A stretch of DNA of 36,754 bases from Bacteroidales bacterium (GTDB taxonomy: Bacteria > Bacteroidota > Bacteroidia > Bacteroidales > VadinHA17), in contig JAHYJA010000013.1 of NCBI GenBank assembly GCA_019429325.1, positions 1 through 36,754 on the forward strand. The letters are read 5' to 3'. Below are positions 16,294 through 24,128 of the stretch, piece by piece. The notes beneath the pieces are model-generated. The model was not told where the DNA came from. It ran no database searches and saw nothing but the letters and a program-made list of their open reading frames with translations. The translations under genes and the position numbers were made by a program. The first letter of the stretch is position 1, and each line of letters opens with the position of its first letter.

Positions 16294-16998
16294 TCAATGA
16301 GAATTATTGATCAGCACATCATCCGAATTGAACTGGAATCCAAGACGCTTGCCGGTGATCAGTTTTGAATGCTGGATCTTTGCTTCAGCCTGCCCCACGG
16401 TAGCAATTTTCACTGCATCGTAAGGGGGTACCAGCAGATCAAATTCCAGAGCGTACTGGATTGCTGTCGATATAATCAGTGTAAGGGAAGATCTTGTTAT
16501 TTCTTCGTTGCCGTAATTGGTAAAAAGCATCCCCATCTGTCGCTTACCTTCCACAAAGTATTGTTTTTCGTGATTGATAAAAATCCTGGCAATCAGATAT
16601 CCAAGGTCGTCAAGACGTGAATATTTGAATGAATCAGCCAGGAAATTATAAATATTTATTATGCCTGAATAGGCATTGAATTTGTTCTTCTGGATGTAGG
16701 GTGTTTTCCATGCCGGATGTTCCCTGTCGAACTGGAAAATGTTGGAGTGCATACTGAACAACAGAATGTCGCCGGCTACTCTGATCTGGGCGTCAAAACT
16801 GCTGCGGTCGGTGTATTCCAGCTTAATCCTGCTGTCGATATTATCGAGTTCCACATTAACTTCTTTGGCAAAGTTCTTGAGTATGTCTTTTACGATTGTG
16901 AATGATTCGAGAGTATTATCATAAACCTTTTCCTTTAAAACGGATTTCTCTTTCAGAGTACCGATTATTGCCACTTTTTTTTCTTCAGGATCCGACAT
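16294..16998 (-). CDS. Conserved-looking hypothetical protein, 234 residues
   Basis: I do not recognise a family. The protein has no signal peptide or membrane segment and looks cytoplasmic and soluble, with a charged N-terminus (MSDPEEKKVAIIGTLKEK) and alternating helix/strand texture. Stretches such as GYLIARIFINHEKQYFVEGK and QMGMLFTNYGNEEITR look ordered. It is the first gene of a minus-strand operon (this gene, an Omp85-like protein, tilS) with spacings of 7 and 14 bases. A good promoter lies upstream. Operon position suggests an accessory role to the barrel protein, but that is only inference. Confidence 0.75.
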   Translation of the reverse strand: MSDPEEKKVAIIGTLKEKSVLKEKVYDNTLESFTIVKDILKNFAKEVNVELDNIDSRIKLEYTDRSSFDAQIRVAGDILLFSMHSNIFQFDREHPAWKTPYIQKNKFNAYSGIINIYNFLADSFKYSRLDDLGYLIARIFINHEKQYFVEGKRQMGMLFTNYGNEEITRSSLTLIISTAIQYALEFDLLVPPYDAVKIATVGQAEAKIQHSKLITGKRLGFQFNSDDVLINNSH

Positions 16999-17035
16999 AA
17001 CAGAGGAGTTAATAATTTTTCTGACAAACCTGGCA

Positions 17036-17065
17036 CTAATTTAGCAATTATTGGCAAAATACAAA
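17036..17065 (-). promoter_or_regulatory. Promoter for the hypothetical-Omp85-tilS operon
   Basis: On the minus strand TTTG (17065-17062) is followed after 18 bases by TAAATTAG (17043-17036), matching the Bacteroidota -33/-7 pair TTTG and TAnnTTTG with one mismatch. The start site would be about 30 bases before the ATG at 16998. Confidence 0.5.
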
Positions 17066-17110
17066 AAAGAAGCACTTATCAGTCACCGGGAGACAGTCAT
17101 TCTCAAGTAA

Positions 17111-18586
17111 TCAGTATGCTCTTGCAAAAAGAACTCTCCGTTCAGAGGGTTTCCCTGAATAGATGCACCTGCCTCTTTCCTCAGGGGCATCGAAGGGAAT
17201 GCATCGGATGGTTGCTTTTGTTTCCTGCTTGATTTTTTCTTCTGTTTCTGCTGTCCCGTCCCAGTGTGCCATAATGAATCCACCCTGATTATCAAGAATA
17301 TTCTGAAATTCGTTCCAGTCATCAACTATGAAGGTGTTATCATTCCGGAACTGCAAAGCCTTGTTATATATATTCTTCTGTATCTCCTCAAGCATTTCGG
17401 GGATAACGCTGTAAACTGAATCAGCAGGTATTGTTTTCTTTTCGAGGGTATCGCGGCGTGCAATCTCCACACTGTTGTTTTCCAGATCCCTGGGGCCGAT
17501 TGCCAGCCTGATGGGGACTCCTTTAAGTTCATAATCTGCAAATTTCCATCCCGGCTTATTATTATCGCGGTCGTCATATTTAACCGATATACCGGCCTTT
17601 TCAAGCCTGATTTTTATTTCCGTTGCTTTTTCGGAGATAGCCGGAAGCTGAGCGCTGTTATTATATATTGGAATGATTACCACCTGAAGCGGCGCCAGCC
17701 TGGGCGGCAGAACCAGTCCCCGGTTGTCGGAGTGAGCCATAATAAGTGCACCAATGGTTCTTGTTGACAAGCCCCACGAGGTTGCCCAGACATAATCGAG
17801 CCGGCCTGACTTGTCGGTGAACTGAACATCAAAAGCTTTTGCGAAGTTCTGACCAAGGAAGTGGCTCGTGCCGGATTGAAGTGCTTTGCCATCCTGCATA
17901 AGAGCCTCGATGGCATATGTGTCAATGGCACCGGCAAACTTTTCATTATCACTTTTATAGCCTTTAAGCACCGGCAGGGCCATGAAGTTTTCAGCGAATT
18001 CGGCATATACATTTATCATCCTTTCAGTTTCCTCGATCGCTTCCTCGCGTGTTGCGTGTGCCGTATGGCCTTCCTGCCACAGGAACTCCGCGGTCCTCAG
18101 GAAAAGACGGGTGCGCATTTCCCACCTAACGACGTTGGCCCACTGATTGATAAGTATGGGTAAATCGCGGTATGATTGTATCCAGTTCTTGTATGAATTC
18201 CAGATAATCGTCTCGGAAGTGGGCCTTATGATCAATTCTTCCTCGAGCCGGGCTGAGGGATCAACTATTATTCCTTTTCCGTTTTCATCGTTTTTCAGAC
18301 GGTAATGGGTCACCACTGCGCACTCCTTCGCAAATCCCTCTACATGGGCCGCTTCCCTGCTGAAGAATGATTTTGGAATGAACAACGGGAAATATGCGTT
18401 AACGTGACCGGTGGCCTTGAACATTTTGTTGAGAGCTGCCTGTATATTCTCCCATATGGCATACCCATAGGGTTTTATGACCATGCATCCTCTTACAGCA
18501 GAGTTTTCAGCCAAATCTGCCTTGATAACCAGATCGTTATACCATTTTGCATAATTCTCCTCCCTGTTTGTCAGAAACTTCGCCAT
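17111..18586 (-). CDS. proS: Prolyl-tRNA synthetase, archaeal/eukaryotic-like type
   Basis: Class II synthetase charging tRNA(Pro). At 491 residues without the long insertion domain, it is the ProS type 3 found in Bacteroidota rather than the E. coli type. Motifs: [17 protein letters not shown] near the N-terminus, [15 protein letters not shown] (TxE proline-binding loop), [20 protein letters not shown] (motif 2), [14 protein letters not shown], and motif 3 [17 protein letters not shown]. An anticodon-binding domain follows ([12 protein letters not shown]). The C-terminal domain ends in the typical FARAY with the terminal tyrosine. It appears monocistronic. Confidence 0.97.
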   Translation of the reverse strand: MAKFLTNREENYAKWYNDLVIKADLAENSAVRGCMVIKPYGYAIWENIQAALNKMFKATGHVNAYFPLFIPKSFFSREAAHVEGFAKECAVVTHYRLKNDENGKGIIVDPSARLEEELIIRPTSETIIWNSYKNWIQSYRDLPILINQWANVVRWEMRTRLFLRTAEFLWQEGHTAHATREEAIEETERMINVYAEFAENFMALPVLKGYKSDNEKFAGAIDTYAIEALMQDGKALQSGTSHFLGQNFAKAFDVQFTDKSGRLDYVWATSWGLSTRTIGALIMAHSDNRGLVLPPRLAPLQVVIIPIYNNSAQLPAISEKATEIKIRLEKAGISVKYDDRDNNKPGWKFADYELKGVPIRLAIGPRDLENNSVEIARRDTLEKKTIPADSVYSVIPEMLEEIQKNIYNKALQFRNDNTFIVDDWNEFQNILDNQGGFIMAHWDGTAETEEKIKQETKATIRCIPFDAPEERGRCIYSGKPSERRVLFARAY

Positions 18587-18625
18587 GTTTCGGTATGGAA
18601 TTTGTTTTTATAAAAAATACGTCCC

Positions 18626-18633
18626 CAAAAATA
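18626..18633 (-). promoter_or_regulatory. Candidate -7 promoter element for proS
   Basis: The minus strand reads TATTTTTG, an exact TAnnTTTG match, about 40 bases before the proS ATG. The -33 position is T-rich (TTTT) rather than TTTG. The leader would be about 33 bases. Confidence 0.45.
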
Positions 18634-18775
18634 GTCAAATCTGACGATAAAAAAACAGGAAGCTTTTTATGAAGACAGAATACAGAATATCCGTTAAGGG
18701 GCATTCCTTCGAGGCTTATTCAGTAATATCAGAAGATTCCAACCCAGGTGAGGCTTTCTCATAAGCCTGGATTAA

Positions 18776-18882
18776 TTTAACCACAAAGGACACCAGGGAA
18801 AACACAAAGGGCACAAAGGATTATCAACCAGTATTATATACTTTGTGTCCTTTGTGCGTACTTTGAGTCCTTAGTGGTTAAA
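18776..18882. repeat. Imperfect inverted repeat rich in CACAAAGGA
   Basis: The left arm (18776-18820) begins TTTAACCACAAAGGACAC and the right arm (18841-18882) ends in GAGTCCTTAGTGGTTAAA. The outer 8-9 bases are perfectly complementary, and the inner arms share repeated CACAAAGG/CCTTTGTG words with a few mismatches. The whole could fold as one long hairpin. It resembles short palindromic, MITE-like repeats scattered in many environmental genomes; this is from memory and unchecked. Confidence 0.7.
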
Positions 18883-18910
18883 GGTGCTTTTGAGATTACC
18901 TCTTTTTTTA

Positions 18911-18940
18911 TTTGCAGATATGGAAAAAAGATTAAATTTG
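18911..18940 (+). promoter_or_regulatory. Promoter for the lipoprotein gene
   Basis: TTTG (18911-18914), 18 bases, then TAAATTTG (18933-18940): an exact match to both Bacteroidota promoter elements, at a spacing slightly shorter than usual. Transcription would start near 18947 and leave a leader of about 80 bases. Confidence 0.55.
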
Positions 18941-19026
18941 TGTAGAGTTTATAGATTATCCGGACTTACAGGTTGTTTGGTACAATATTTGAGTATATTT
19001 ATGTAAACCAAAAGGGGGAAATTAAA

Positions 19027-20316
19027 ATGAAAGCACTGTATTATCTCACGGCCATAACGCTTCTGACACTGGGTTCATGTTCTTCCGGCCTTTATGTGGC
19101 CAGGGAATACGATGACCTCTATTTCGTTGCTGCCGATCAGCCTGTAGCCACCACTATTGTTGCCGAACGCAGGATTCAGGAAGGAACCCTCAGATCTGAG
19201 GAGTATTACGACAATATTTATGCTACCGACACGCTTGTTTCTTCGGAATATACTGACGCACTCAATTATAATGATGCCAATATCAACTATTACAGTGGTA
19301 GCGGAGGAGGGGCCTATGATTATTATGACGGGTTCTATTCGAGCAGGATAAACAGGTTTTACGGAAATTATTTTAATCCTTACTGGAGAGATCCTTTCTA
19401 CTACGGGTACGGCTATTCACCGTTCAGTTTAAGCTTCGGGTACGGATTCGGTTCCCCTTATATGAATCCTTACTCTTATATGAATCCTTACTATGGCTAC
19501 TATGATCCTTTCTTCTATGATTCCTACTACTACGGTTATGGAGGAATGTACGGCGGTTATTACGGAGGTTACTACGGGAACTATTATAATCCATGGTATT
19601 CACCGTATTATTATCCCCGCTATGGCTATACTGACGCAAAGTACACTGTACCTTATGGCAGGACAGAAAGAGCCAGCAATCTTTCCACAAGATGGACAGG
19701 TGGCACAGCCTCTCCTTCTGCTTCAACGAGAAGAGATCCGTACCTTTCCACGGATGGAGCAAGGACGAGTACCACACAGGCAGTATCATCTGATGCAAGA
19801 AGAACGATAACAGACAAGAGCATTACCCAGGATCCGGCAAAATCAGGGACCCAGAGCATTTCTGCCACGCCCGACAGGAGATCAGTAACAACAAAACCTG
19901 AATACAATTCTGTTGAAAGAACTTATACGCCAAGCTATAACAACCCCCGGATGAGTACGCGCCCATCGTATAACAACAGCAGAGTTAACCAGACTACTAC
20001 TCCGGCTGTCAATAACATCAGGTCAAACACCAATGTCGCTCCCGGAAGAACGAATATAAACCAGTCTCAGGCTCCTGGTGTAAGGAGATCCGTTCCCTCA
20101 ATTTCAACAGGACAGATCAGATCAGGAACTTCCGCACCCACTTACAGCGTTCCGGCACGCAGGAGCACCGATATGGGTTCGATGTCACGATCGATTAACT
20201 CATCAGGAGGATTCTCATCAGGGTCCGGTTCAATGAGCAGTGGCGGTTCCTCTTCGGGAGGAGGCTCTTCATCCAGCTCCTCATCGTCTTCATCATCCGG
20301 CGGGACAAGGCGATAA
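19027..20316 (+). CDS. Tyr-rich and Ser-rich surface lipoprotein
   Basis: A 429-residue predicted lipoprotein. I choose the ATG at 19027, not the open-frame start at 18973, because it gives a proper lipoprotein signal (LTAITLLTLGSC, lipid-modified Cys about residue 18) and is preceded by AAGGGGG. After a short ordered N-terminus (YVAREYDDLYFVAADQP), residues about 90-200 are a Tyr/Gly/Asn/Pro low-complexity tract with YMNPYS/YMNPYY repeats. A Ser/Thr/Arg-rich disordered region follows (200-390), ending in a Gly/Ser tail with 11 consecutive serines. No enzyme motif is visible. It may be a surface or matrix protein; this is inference. An OmpP1/FadL-like gene follows 84 bases downstream. Confidence 0.8.
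   Translation: MKALYYLTAITLLTLGSCSSGLYVAREYDDLYFVAADQPVATTIVAERRIQEGTLRSEEYYDNIYATDTLVSSEYTDALNYNDANINYYSGSGGGAYDYYDGFYSSRINRFYGNYFNPYWRDPFYYGYGYSPFSLSFGYGFGSPYMNPYSYMNPYYGYYDPFFYDSYYYGYGGMYGGYYGGYYGNYYNPWYSPYYYPRYGYTDAKYTVPYGRTERASNLSTRWTGGTASPSASTRRDPYLSTDGARTSTTQAVSSDARRTITDKSITQDPAKSGTQSISATPDRRSVTTKPEYNSVERTYTPSYNNPRMSTRPSYNNSRVNQTTTPAVNNIRSNTNVAPGRTNINQSQAPGVRRSVPSISTGQIRSGTSAPTYSVPARRSTDMGSMSRSINSSGGFSSGSGSMSSGGSSSGGGSSSSSSSSSSSGGTRR
19459..19492 (+). repeat. 18-bp in-frame direct repeat in the lipoprotein gene
   Basis: TATATGAATCCTTACT begins at 19459 and again at 19477, a period of 18 bases or six codons (Tyr-Met-Asn-Pro-Tyr-x). It suggests that the Tyr-rich tract grew by in-frame duplication. 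Confidence 0.8.
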
Positions 20317-20335
20317 GCGGAAAACAATTGATTAT

Positions 20336-20374
20336 GATACCTGCAGGTCCATTCTATGTCAGAGTGCAGGTATC
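20336..20374 (+). terminator. Hairpin after the lipoprotein gene
   Basis: GATACCTGCA (20336-20345) and TGCAGGTATC (20365-20374) are perfect 10-base complements around a 19-base loop, starting 20 bases after the lipoprotein stop and ending 26 bases before the next ATG. Only a short TTTAT follows, so it may be a weak terminator, an mRNA-stabilising stem or an operator. Confidence 0.5.
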
Positions 20375-20400
20375 TTTATAACCAGAAATAACATAGAGTA

Positions 20401-21891
20401 ATGAAAAGAATTAAAATATTTATACTGACGGTGCTGATCGCGTTCCCTGCCATGTATGCGCAAAATGTGGACGACGCGCTGAGGTACTCCCAGTTATTCT
20501 ATAGCGGAACGGCCAGATTCATGGCCATGGGGGGAGCATTTACAGCACTCGGTGGCGATCTGTCATCACTTAGCCAGAATCCTGCAGGATTAGGTATTTA
20601 CAGATCTTCTGAGGTCTCTTTTTCACCTCAGCTCCTTAACATAAATACATCGGCCAATTTCTTCAATGGCCTCAGCAGTGATTATCTCAATAATTTCAAT
20701 ATTGGACAGACCGGTGTGGTACTGAACCTGATAAGAAACAACGATCAGTCAGGCCTTGTTACCCTGAATGCAGGCTATTCGTTCAATAAAACCGGAAATT
20801 TCTATTCCACGACCAGGATCCAGGGCAAAAACGATTACAGTTCCATGGCAGACTACTGGGCAGACCAGAGCAACGGCCTTCATTATACCACTCTGGGAGG
20901 AGCCGCAGGAATAGCATATGATGCATGGATAATGGATACCATTACCGGATCGGGAGGATACTACTTTGGCACAGTGTTCTCAAATTACGGAGACAATCCA
21001 CCTTCAATCTACGGGCAGAATGTCAGACGCATAATTACAAATTCAGGGTATATGGGTGAACATTCCTTTTCAATAGGAGGGAACTATTCGAATAAAGTCT
21101 TTTTCGGCGCCACTTTCGGAATAAATACTCTCCAGTTTACCGGACATTATGAACATCAGGAGTCGACCAATATTACACTTGCATCGGGATTCGATAATTT
21201 CACCTATACCAATCATTATGAGAACAAGGGTACAGGTTATGCATTTAAAATGGGAGCGATCATAAAACCCATGGAGTATCTTCGCATCGGCTTTGCATTT
21301 CACGCACCCACTGTTTACAAGATAGATGAGTACTACTACGACAATGTCGGCTCGCAGTTTGATGATGGCGACAGTTACAGTTACTCCAACGATCCGATGC
21401 GTTACAACTATGCACTTACCACTCCTCTGAGGGCTATTGCAGGAGTGGCTGTACAGTTGCAAAAAATGGCTCTGCTGAGTGCAGAATATGAATTCGTTGA
21501 TTATGGTTCCGCAAGATTCTCCGAAACAGGTGATGACTTCGATTACAGCGAGAAGAACATGAAGTTGAAGAATACCCTGAAATCCGCAGGGAACCTGAGG
21601 CTGGGAGGTGAAGTAAGGCTGAACAGGCTTTATCTGCGCACAGGCTTCGGGTATTACGGTAAAGCTTTCAGGGAAGGCGAAGAAAACCAGAACCTCAACT
21701 ATAAATCATTCTCGGCTGGCGCCGGCTTCAGGGAGCAGAACCTCTTTGTAGACTTTGGCTTCACCCGCTTTCAGGACAGCCAGAAGTATTTCCTGTACCC
21801 TGTTTCCGGAAATACACCATCAGCAATGGCTGATATTACGACAGGCAGAAACATCTTTACCATGACTTTCGGCTTTAAATTCGGCAATTAA
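20401..21891 (+). CDS. OmpP1/FadL-family outer-membrane protein
   Basis: A 496-residue outer-membrane beta-barrel of the OmpP1/FadL/TodX type, which generally passes hydrophobic molecules across the outer membrane. The signal peptide is RIKIFILTVLIAFPAMYAQ. The early segment YSGTARFMAMGGAFTALGGD, then LSQNPAGLGIYRSSEVSFSP, is the typical N-terminal pattern in Bacteroidota members. Alternating aromatic strands run to a final strand ending in MTFGFKFGN, with a near-terminal aromatic. No substrate can be assigned. It lies downstream of the Tyr-rich lipoprotein, in the same direction. Confidence 0.87.
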   Translation: MKRIKIFILTVLIAFPAMYAQNVDDALRYSQLFYSGTARFMAMGGAFTALGGDLSSLSQNPAGLGIYRSSEVSFSPQLLNINTSANFFNGLSSDYLNNFNIGQTGVVLNLIRNNDQSGLVTLNAGYSFNKTGNFYSTTRIQGKNDYSSMADYWADQSNGLHYTTLGGAAGIAYDAWIMDTITGSGGYYFGTVFSNYGDNPPSIYGQNVRRIITNSGYMGEHSFSIGGNYSNKVFFGATFGINTLQFTGHYEHQESTNITLASGFDNFTYTNHYENKGTGYAFKMGAIIKPMEYLRIGFAFHAPTVYKIDEYYYDNVGSQFDDGDSYSYSNDPMRYNYALTTPLRAIAGVAVQLQKMALLSAEYEFVDYGSARFSETGDDFDYSEKNMKLKNTLKSAGNLRLGGEVRLNRLYLRTGFGYYGKAFREGEENQNLNYKSFSAGAGFREQNLFVDFGFTRFQDSQKYFLYPVSGNTPSAMADITTGRNIFTMTFGFKFGN

Positions 21892-21922
21892 TGCTTCTTC
21901 TTTGATTGACTTCCTTTTCAGT

Positions 21923-21948
21923 GGGGCTCTCCGGTACAGGGGAGCCCC
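21923..21948 (+). terminator. Intrinsic terminator after the OmpP1/FadL gene
   Basis: GGGGCTCTCC and GGGGAGCCCC form a 10-base stem (one G-T wobble) with a 6-base loop, followed by TCTGTTATTTT. It lies between this gene and the convergent wbqC-like gene and is a strong plus-strand terminator. Confidence 0.8.
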
Positions 21949-21952
21949 TCTG

Positions 21953-22567
21953 TTATTTTGCATAAAGATATTCTGAGGAATCTGGTCCCATGTTGAAAAG
22001 GAGATCGATAATGCTTAGTCCGGGCACGAAGCCTGTCCTGTAATTGAAGACCTGGATATATTCCCTTGATCCAAAATCCGGTTCCTTTTTTGGACTTAGC
22101 CTGTACCTGTAATCATTGCGTGCGTCAGATGCCGGCTCGAAGGTTGATGTAAATCCAATGGTTTTTCTCATTTTCAGGAACTCCAGCATGGTAAAGAGGA
22201 GGTCAGTGTTGAGATCGATCAGCAGTCTCGGTCCGGAATTGATTATCCTTTCGATCTTTTCAAAATAGAACCGGAACCAGGGGGCTGAATTATACGAGGC
22301 TGTCAGAGCCCTCAGATGAATGCTCTGCCATCGTTTGGTATAATCGATCTCCACATCCTTAATCTTAGCTTTCGGCTCACCTCCTTTTTTCACGGGGACA
22401 GAAAGCACAAGCGGGCCGCCGGATGAGAGAATTTTGCACCTGTTCCTGTAGGTTTGCCTGGTATAGTTTTCTTCTTTCTCGATAAATATTTCTCCTGCAC
22501 CCTGAATCAGCATGAAATAACCTACAGGGGGCAGGTATGCTGTCGACAGGAGGATCTTGTCATCCAT
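21953..22567 (-). CDS. WbqC-like family protein
   Basis: A 204-residue WbqC-family protein. The N-terminus LLSTAYLPPVGYFMLIQGAGEIFIEKEENYTRQTYRNRCKI matches the family pattern (xxAyLPPixYfxxl...xxIDxxenyqkqsyRnRc.I), and YTKRWQSIHLRALTASYNSAPWFRFY is also typical. Members are found in O-antigen clusters and near many other genes; the reaction is not established, though a link to sugar amine or glycan synthesis has been suggested for some. It is the last gene of the lar cluster, 12 bases after larB, so it is likely co-transcribed by position only. Confidence 0.88.
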   Translation of the reverse strand: MDDKILLSTAYLPPVGYFMLIQGAGEIFIEKEENYTRQTYRNRCKILSSGGPLVLSVPVKKGGEPKAKIKDVEIDYTKRWQSIHLRALTASYNSAPWFRFYFEKIERIINSGPRLLIDLNTDLLFTMLEFLKMRKTIGFTSTFEPASDARNDYRYRLSPKKEPDFGSREYIQVFNYRTGFVPGLSIIDLLFNMGPDSSEYLYAK

Positions 22568-22579
22568 ATATGCTGATTA

Positions 22580-23329
22580 TCACGACATCCGGTTGATCAT
22601 GCTGGCCGAGAAACCTGCTCCGAAGCCGTTATCGATATTGACAACGGTTACGCCAGCTGAACAACTTGTAAGCATGGCCAGGAGTGCTGAGATGCCTCCG
22701 AAATTGGCTCCGTATCCAACGCTTGTAGGAACTGCAATCACAGGTTTATCCACCAGACCGCCCACCACGCTAGCCAGCGCGCCCTCCATGCCCGCGATAA
22801 CTATGATGACCCTGCAATCCCTTATTTCGGGAAGCTTGTCGACCAGTCTGTGGATCCCGGCTACCCCGGCGTCGTAGATCCTTAAAACGTTATTGCCAAG
22901 AAGCTCTGCGGTAATGGCAGCCTCCTCAGCGACGGGTATGTCAGATGTCCCTGCCGTGATTACCGCGATCCTGGTTGCGGGTGTTTCAGGCTTACTCTTC
23001 TGTATGCTCAGAATACCGGCATCCCTGTGGTAAACGACGGAAGGTTCAACTCTCCTGACTGCTTCAAACATTGTTTCATTCGCCCTCGTGCCGATAATAT
23101 TCTTTTCACGCTGAGCCATTACCCTGAAAATCTCAGCGACCTGATCCACCGATTTCCCGGCGCAGTATACTATCTCCGGATAGCCCGTCCTTATCTCGCG
23201 GTGATGATCTATCCTGGCAAATCCGAGATCAGTATATGGAAAGTTTTTCAATACTTCAAGGGCATCAGCAATACTCTTTTCGCCGCTTTTTACATCTTCC
23301 AGTATCCGTTCAAGTTCTTTTATAGTCAT
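22580..23329 (-). CDS. larB: Nickel-pincer-cofactor synthesis protein LarB
   Basis: Carboxylates and hydrolyses nicotinic acid adenine dinucleotide to pyridinium-3,5-biscarboxylic acid mononucleotide, the first step of the nickel-pincer nucleotide cofactor pathway. The 249-residue protein has an N-terminal helical part (LEDVKSGEKSIADALEVLKN), and its C-terminal domain resembles AIR carboxylase (PurE): AVITAGTSDIPVAEEAA, YDAGVAGIHRL, VIAGMEGALASVVGGL and VPTSVGYGANFGG. A cysteine at about 223 (TSCSAGVTVVNIDNG) aligns with the key LarB cysteine. It lies 7 bases downstream of larE. Confidence 0.95.
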   Translation of the reverse strand: MTIKELERILEDVKSGEKSIADALEVLKNFPYTDLGFARIDHHREIRTGYPEIVYCAGKSVDQVAEIFRVMAQREKNIIGTRANETMFEAVRRVEPSVVYHRDAGILSIQKSKPETPATRIAVITAGTSDIPVAEEAAITAELLGNNVLRIYDAGVAGIHRLVDKLPEIRDCRVIIVIAGMEGALASVVGGLVDKPVIAVPTSVGYGANFGGISALLAMLTSCSAGVTVVNIDNGFGAGFSASMINRMS

Positions 23330-23336
23330 TGTGATC

Positions 23337-24128
23337 TTATTTGGTGGGTGTACCGCTTCTTTTATAACCTTCCAGATCCAAAGTTATATATCTGAATCCG
23401 ATTTTCTTGAGGTTTTCAATCATTTCCTCCCTGCGGGAGTTAGCGATTATCTTCTCCATAAAGCCGGGAAGGCATTCGATCCGTGCAAGATCTCCGTGGA
23501 CTCTCACCCTGACACCGGGGCACCCTTTTTCGAGAAGCATGGCTTCTGCTGCTTCAACCATTCTCAGTGTTACCTCTTCCACTTCAACATTATGGGGCAA
23601 ACGGGTGAGCAAACAGGCATTGGCAGGCTTATTCCAGATCTTAAGCCCCTCGTGGTGAGCCAAGTCCCTTATGTCCTGCTTGGTTAAACCCGCCTCAAGA
23701 AGCGGGCTCCGTATCCCGAGTTCTTCCAACGCTTTCATACCCGGCCTGTAATCGTAGGTGTCATCAGCATTTGTGCCGTCGGCCACAAATTTATACCCGT
23801 TTGTCCGGGTATAATCGAGAAGCATCGTAAAAAGAGCCTTTTTACATAAATAACACCTGTTATCAGGGTTGGACCTGATCTCTTCGGGAATTGGCAGTTC
23901 GATAATTTCGTGTGGTATTCCGGACGATCTCACAAATTCAGTTGCTTCGTTTATCTCGTGTTCCGGGATATATGGGGTTTTAATCGTAATACCTTTCATA
24001 TCACGTATTTTAAGTGACCAGGCCCTGTGGAGGAGAAAGGTGCTGTCAACACCTCCTGAGAAAGCGATAATAAAGGAACCCATATCCTTAAGGAGTGTAT
24101 CGAGCTTTTCAAGTTTTATGTTAATCAT
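23337..24128 (-). CDS. larE: Sulfur transferase LarE
   Basis: ATP-dependent sulfur insertion into the pyridinium mononucleotide, converting carboxylates to thiocarboxylates in nickel-pincer cofactor synthesis. The PP-loop is FSGGVDS (23-29). The conserved cysteine is C172 in NKPANACLLTRLPHN. There is also a CxxC at C92/C95 in NRCYLCKKALF. Three-cysteine LarE proteins are thought to bind an iron-sulfur cluster and work catalytically, whereas the single-cysteine Lactobacillus enzyme sacrifices its cysteine. This protein therefore looks like the cluster type (family-based inference). The 263-residue length is normal. Its start overlaps the larC end by 8 bases. Confidence 0.94.
   Translation of the reverse strand: MINIKLEKLDTLLKDMGSFIIAFSGGVDSTFLLHRAWSLKIRDMKGITIKTPYIPEHEINEATEFVRSSGIPHEIIELPIPEEIRSNPDNRCYLCKKALFTMLLDYTRTNGYKFVADGTNADDTYDYRPGMKALEELGIRSPLLEAGLTKQDIRDLAHHEGLKIWNKPANACLLTRLPHNVEVEEVTLRMVEAAEAMLLEKGCPGVRVRVHGDLARIECLPGFMEKIIANSRREEMIENLKKIGFRYITLDLEGYKRSGTPTK

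Larger units (their letters stand above)
18587..19026. other. Intergenic region between proS and the lipoprotein gene
   Basis: This 440-base gap holds the proS promoter, a short hairpin (AGGCTT 18751-18756 / AAGCCT 18763-18768), a long imperfect inverted repeat (18776-18882) and a good promoter for the lipoprotein gene (18911-18940). No credible coding frame is seen apart from an in-frame extension upstream of 19027 that I reject. Confidence 0.7.

Noticed and set aside
18973-19026. Upstream extension of the lipoprotein frame
   Set aside because: It would add 18 residues before the lipoprotein signal and bury it; the ATG at 19027 has a purine-rich site ahead and gives a proper lipobox.
19424-19907. 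Frames overlapping the lipoprotein gene
   Set aside because: Low-complexity shadows of the Tyr/Ser-rich coding sequence.
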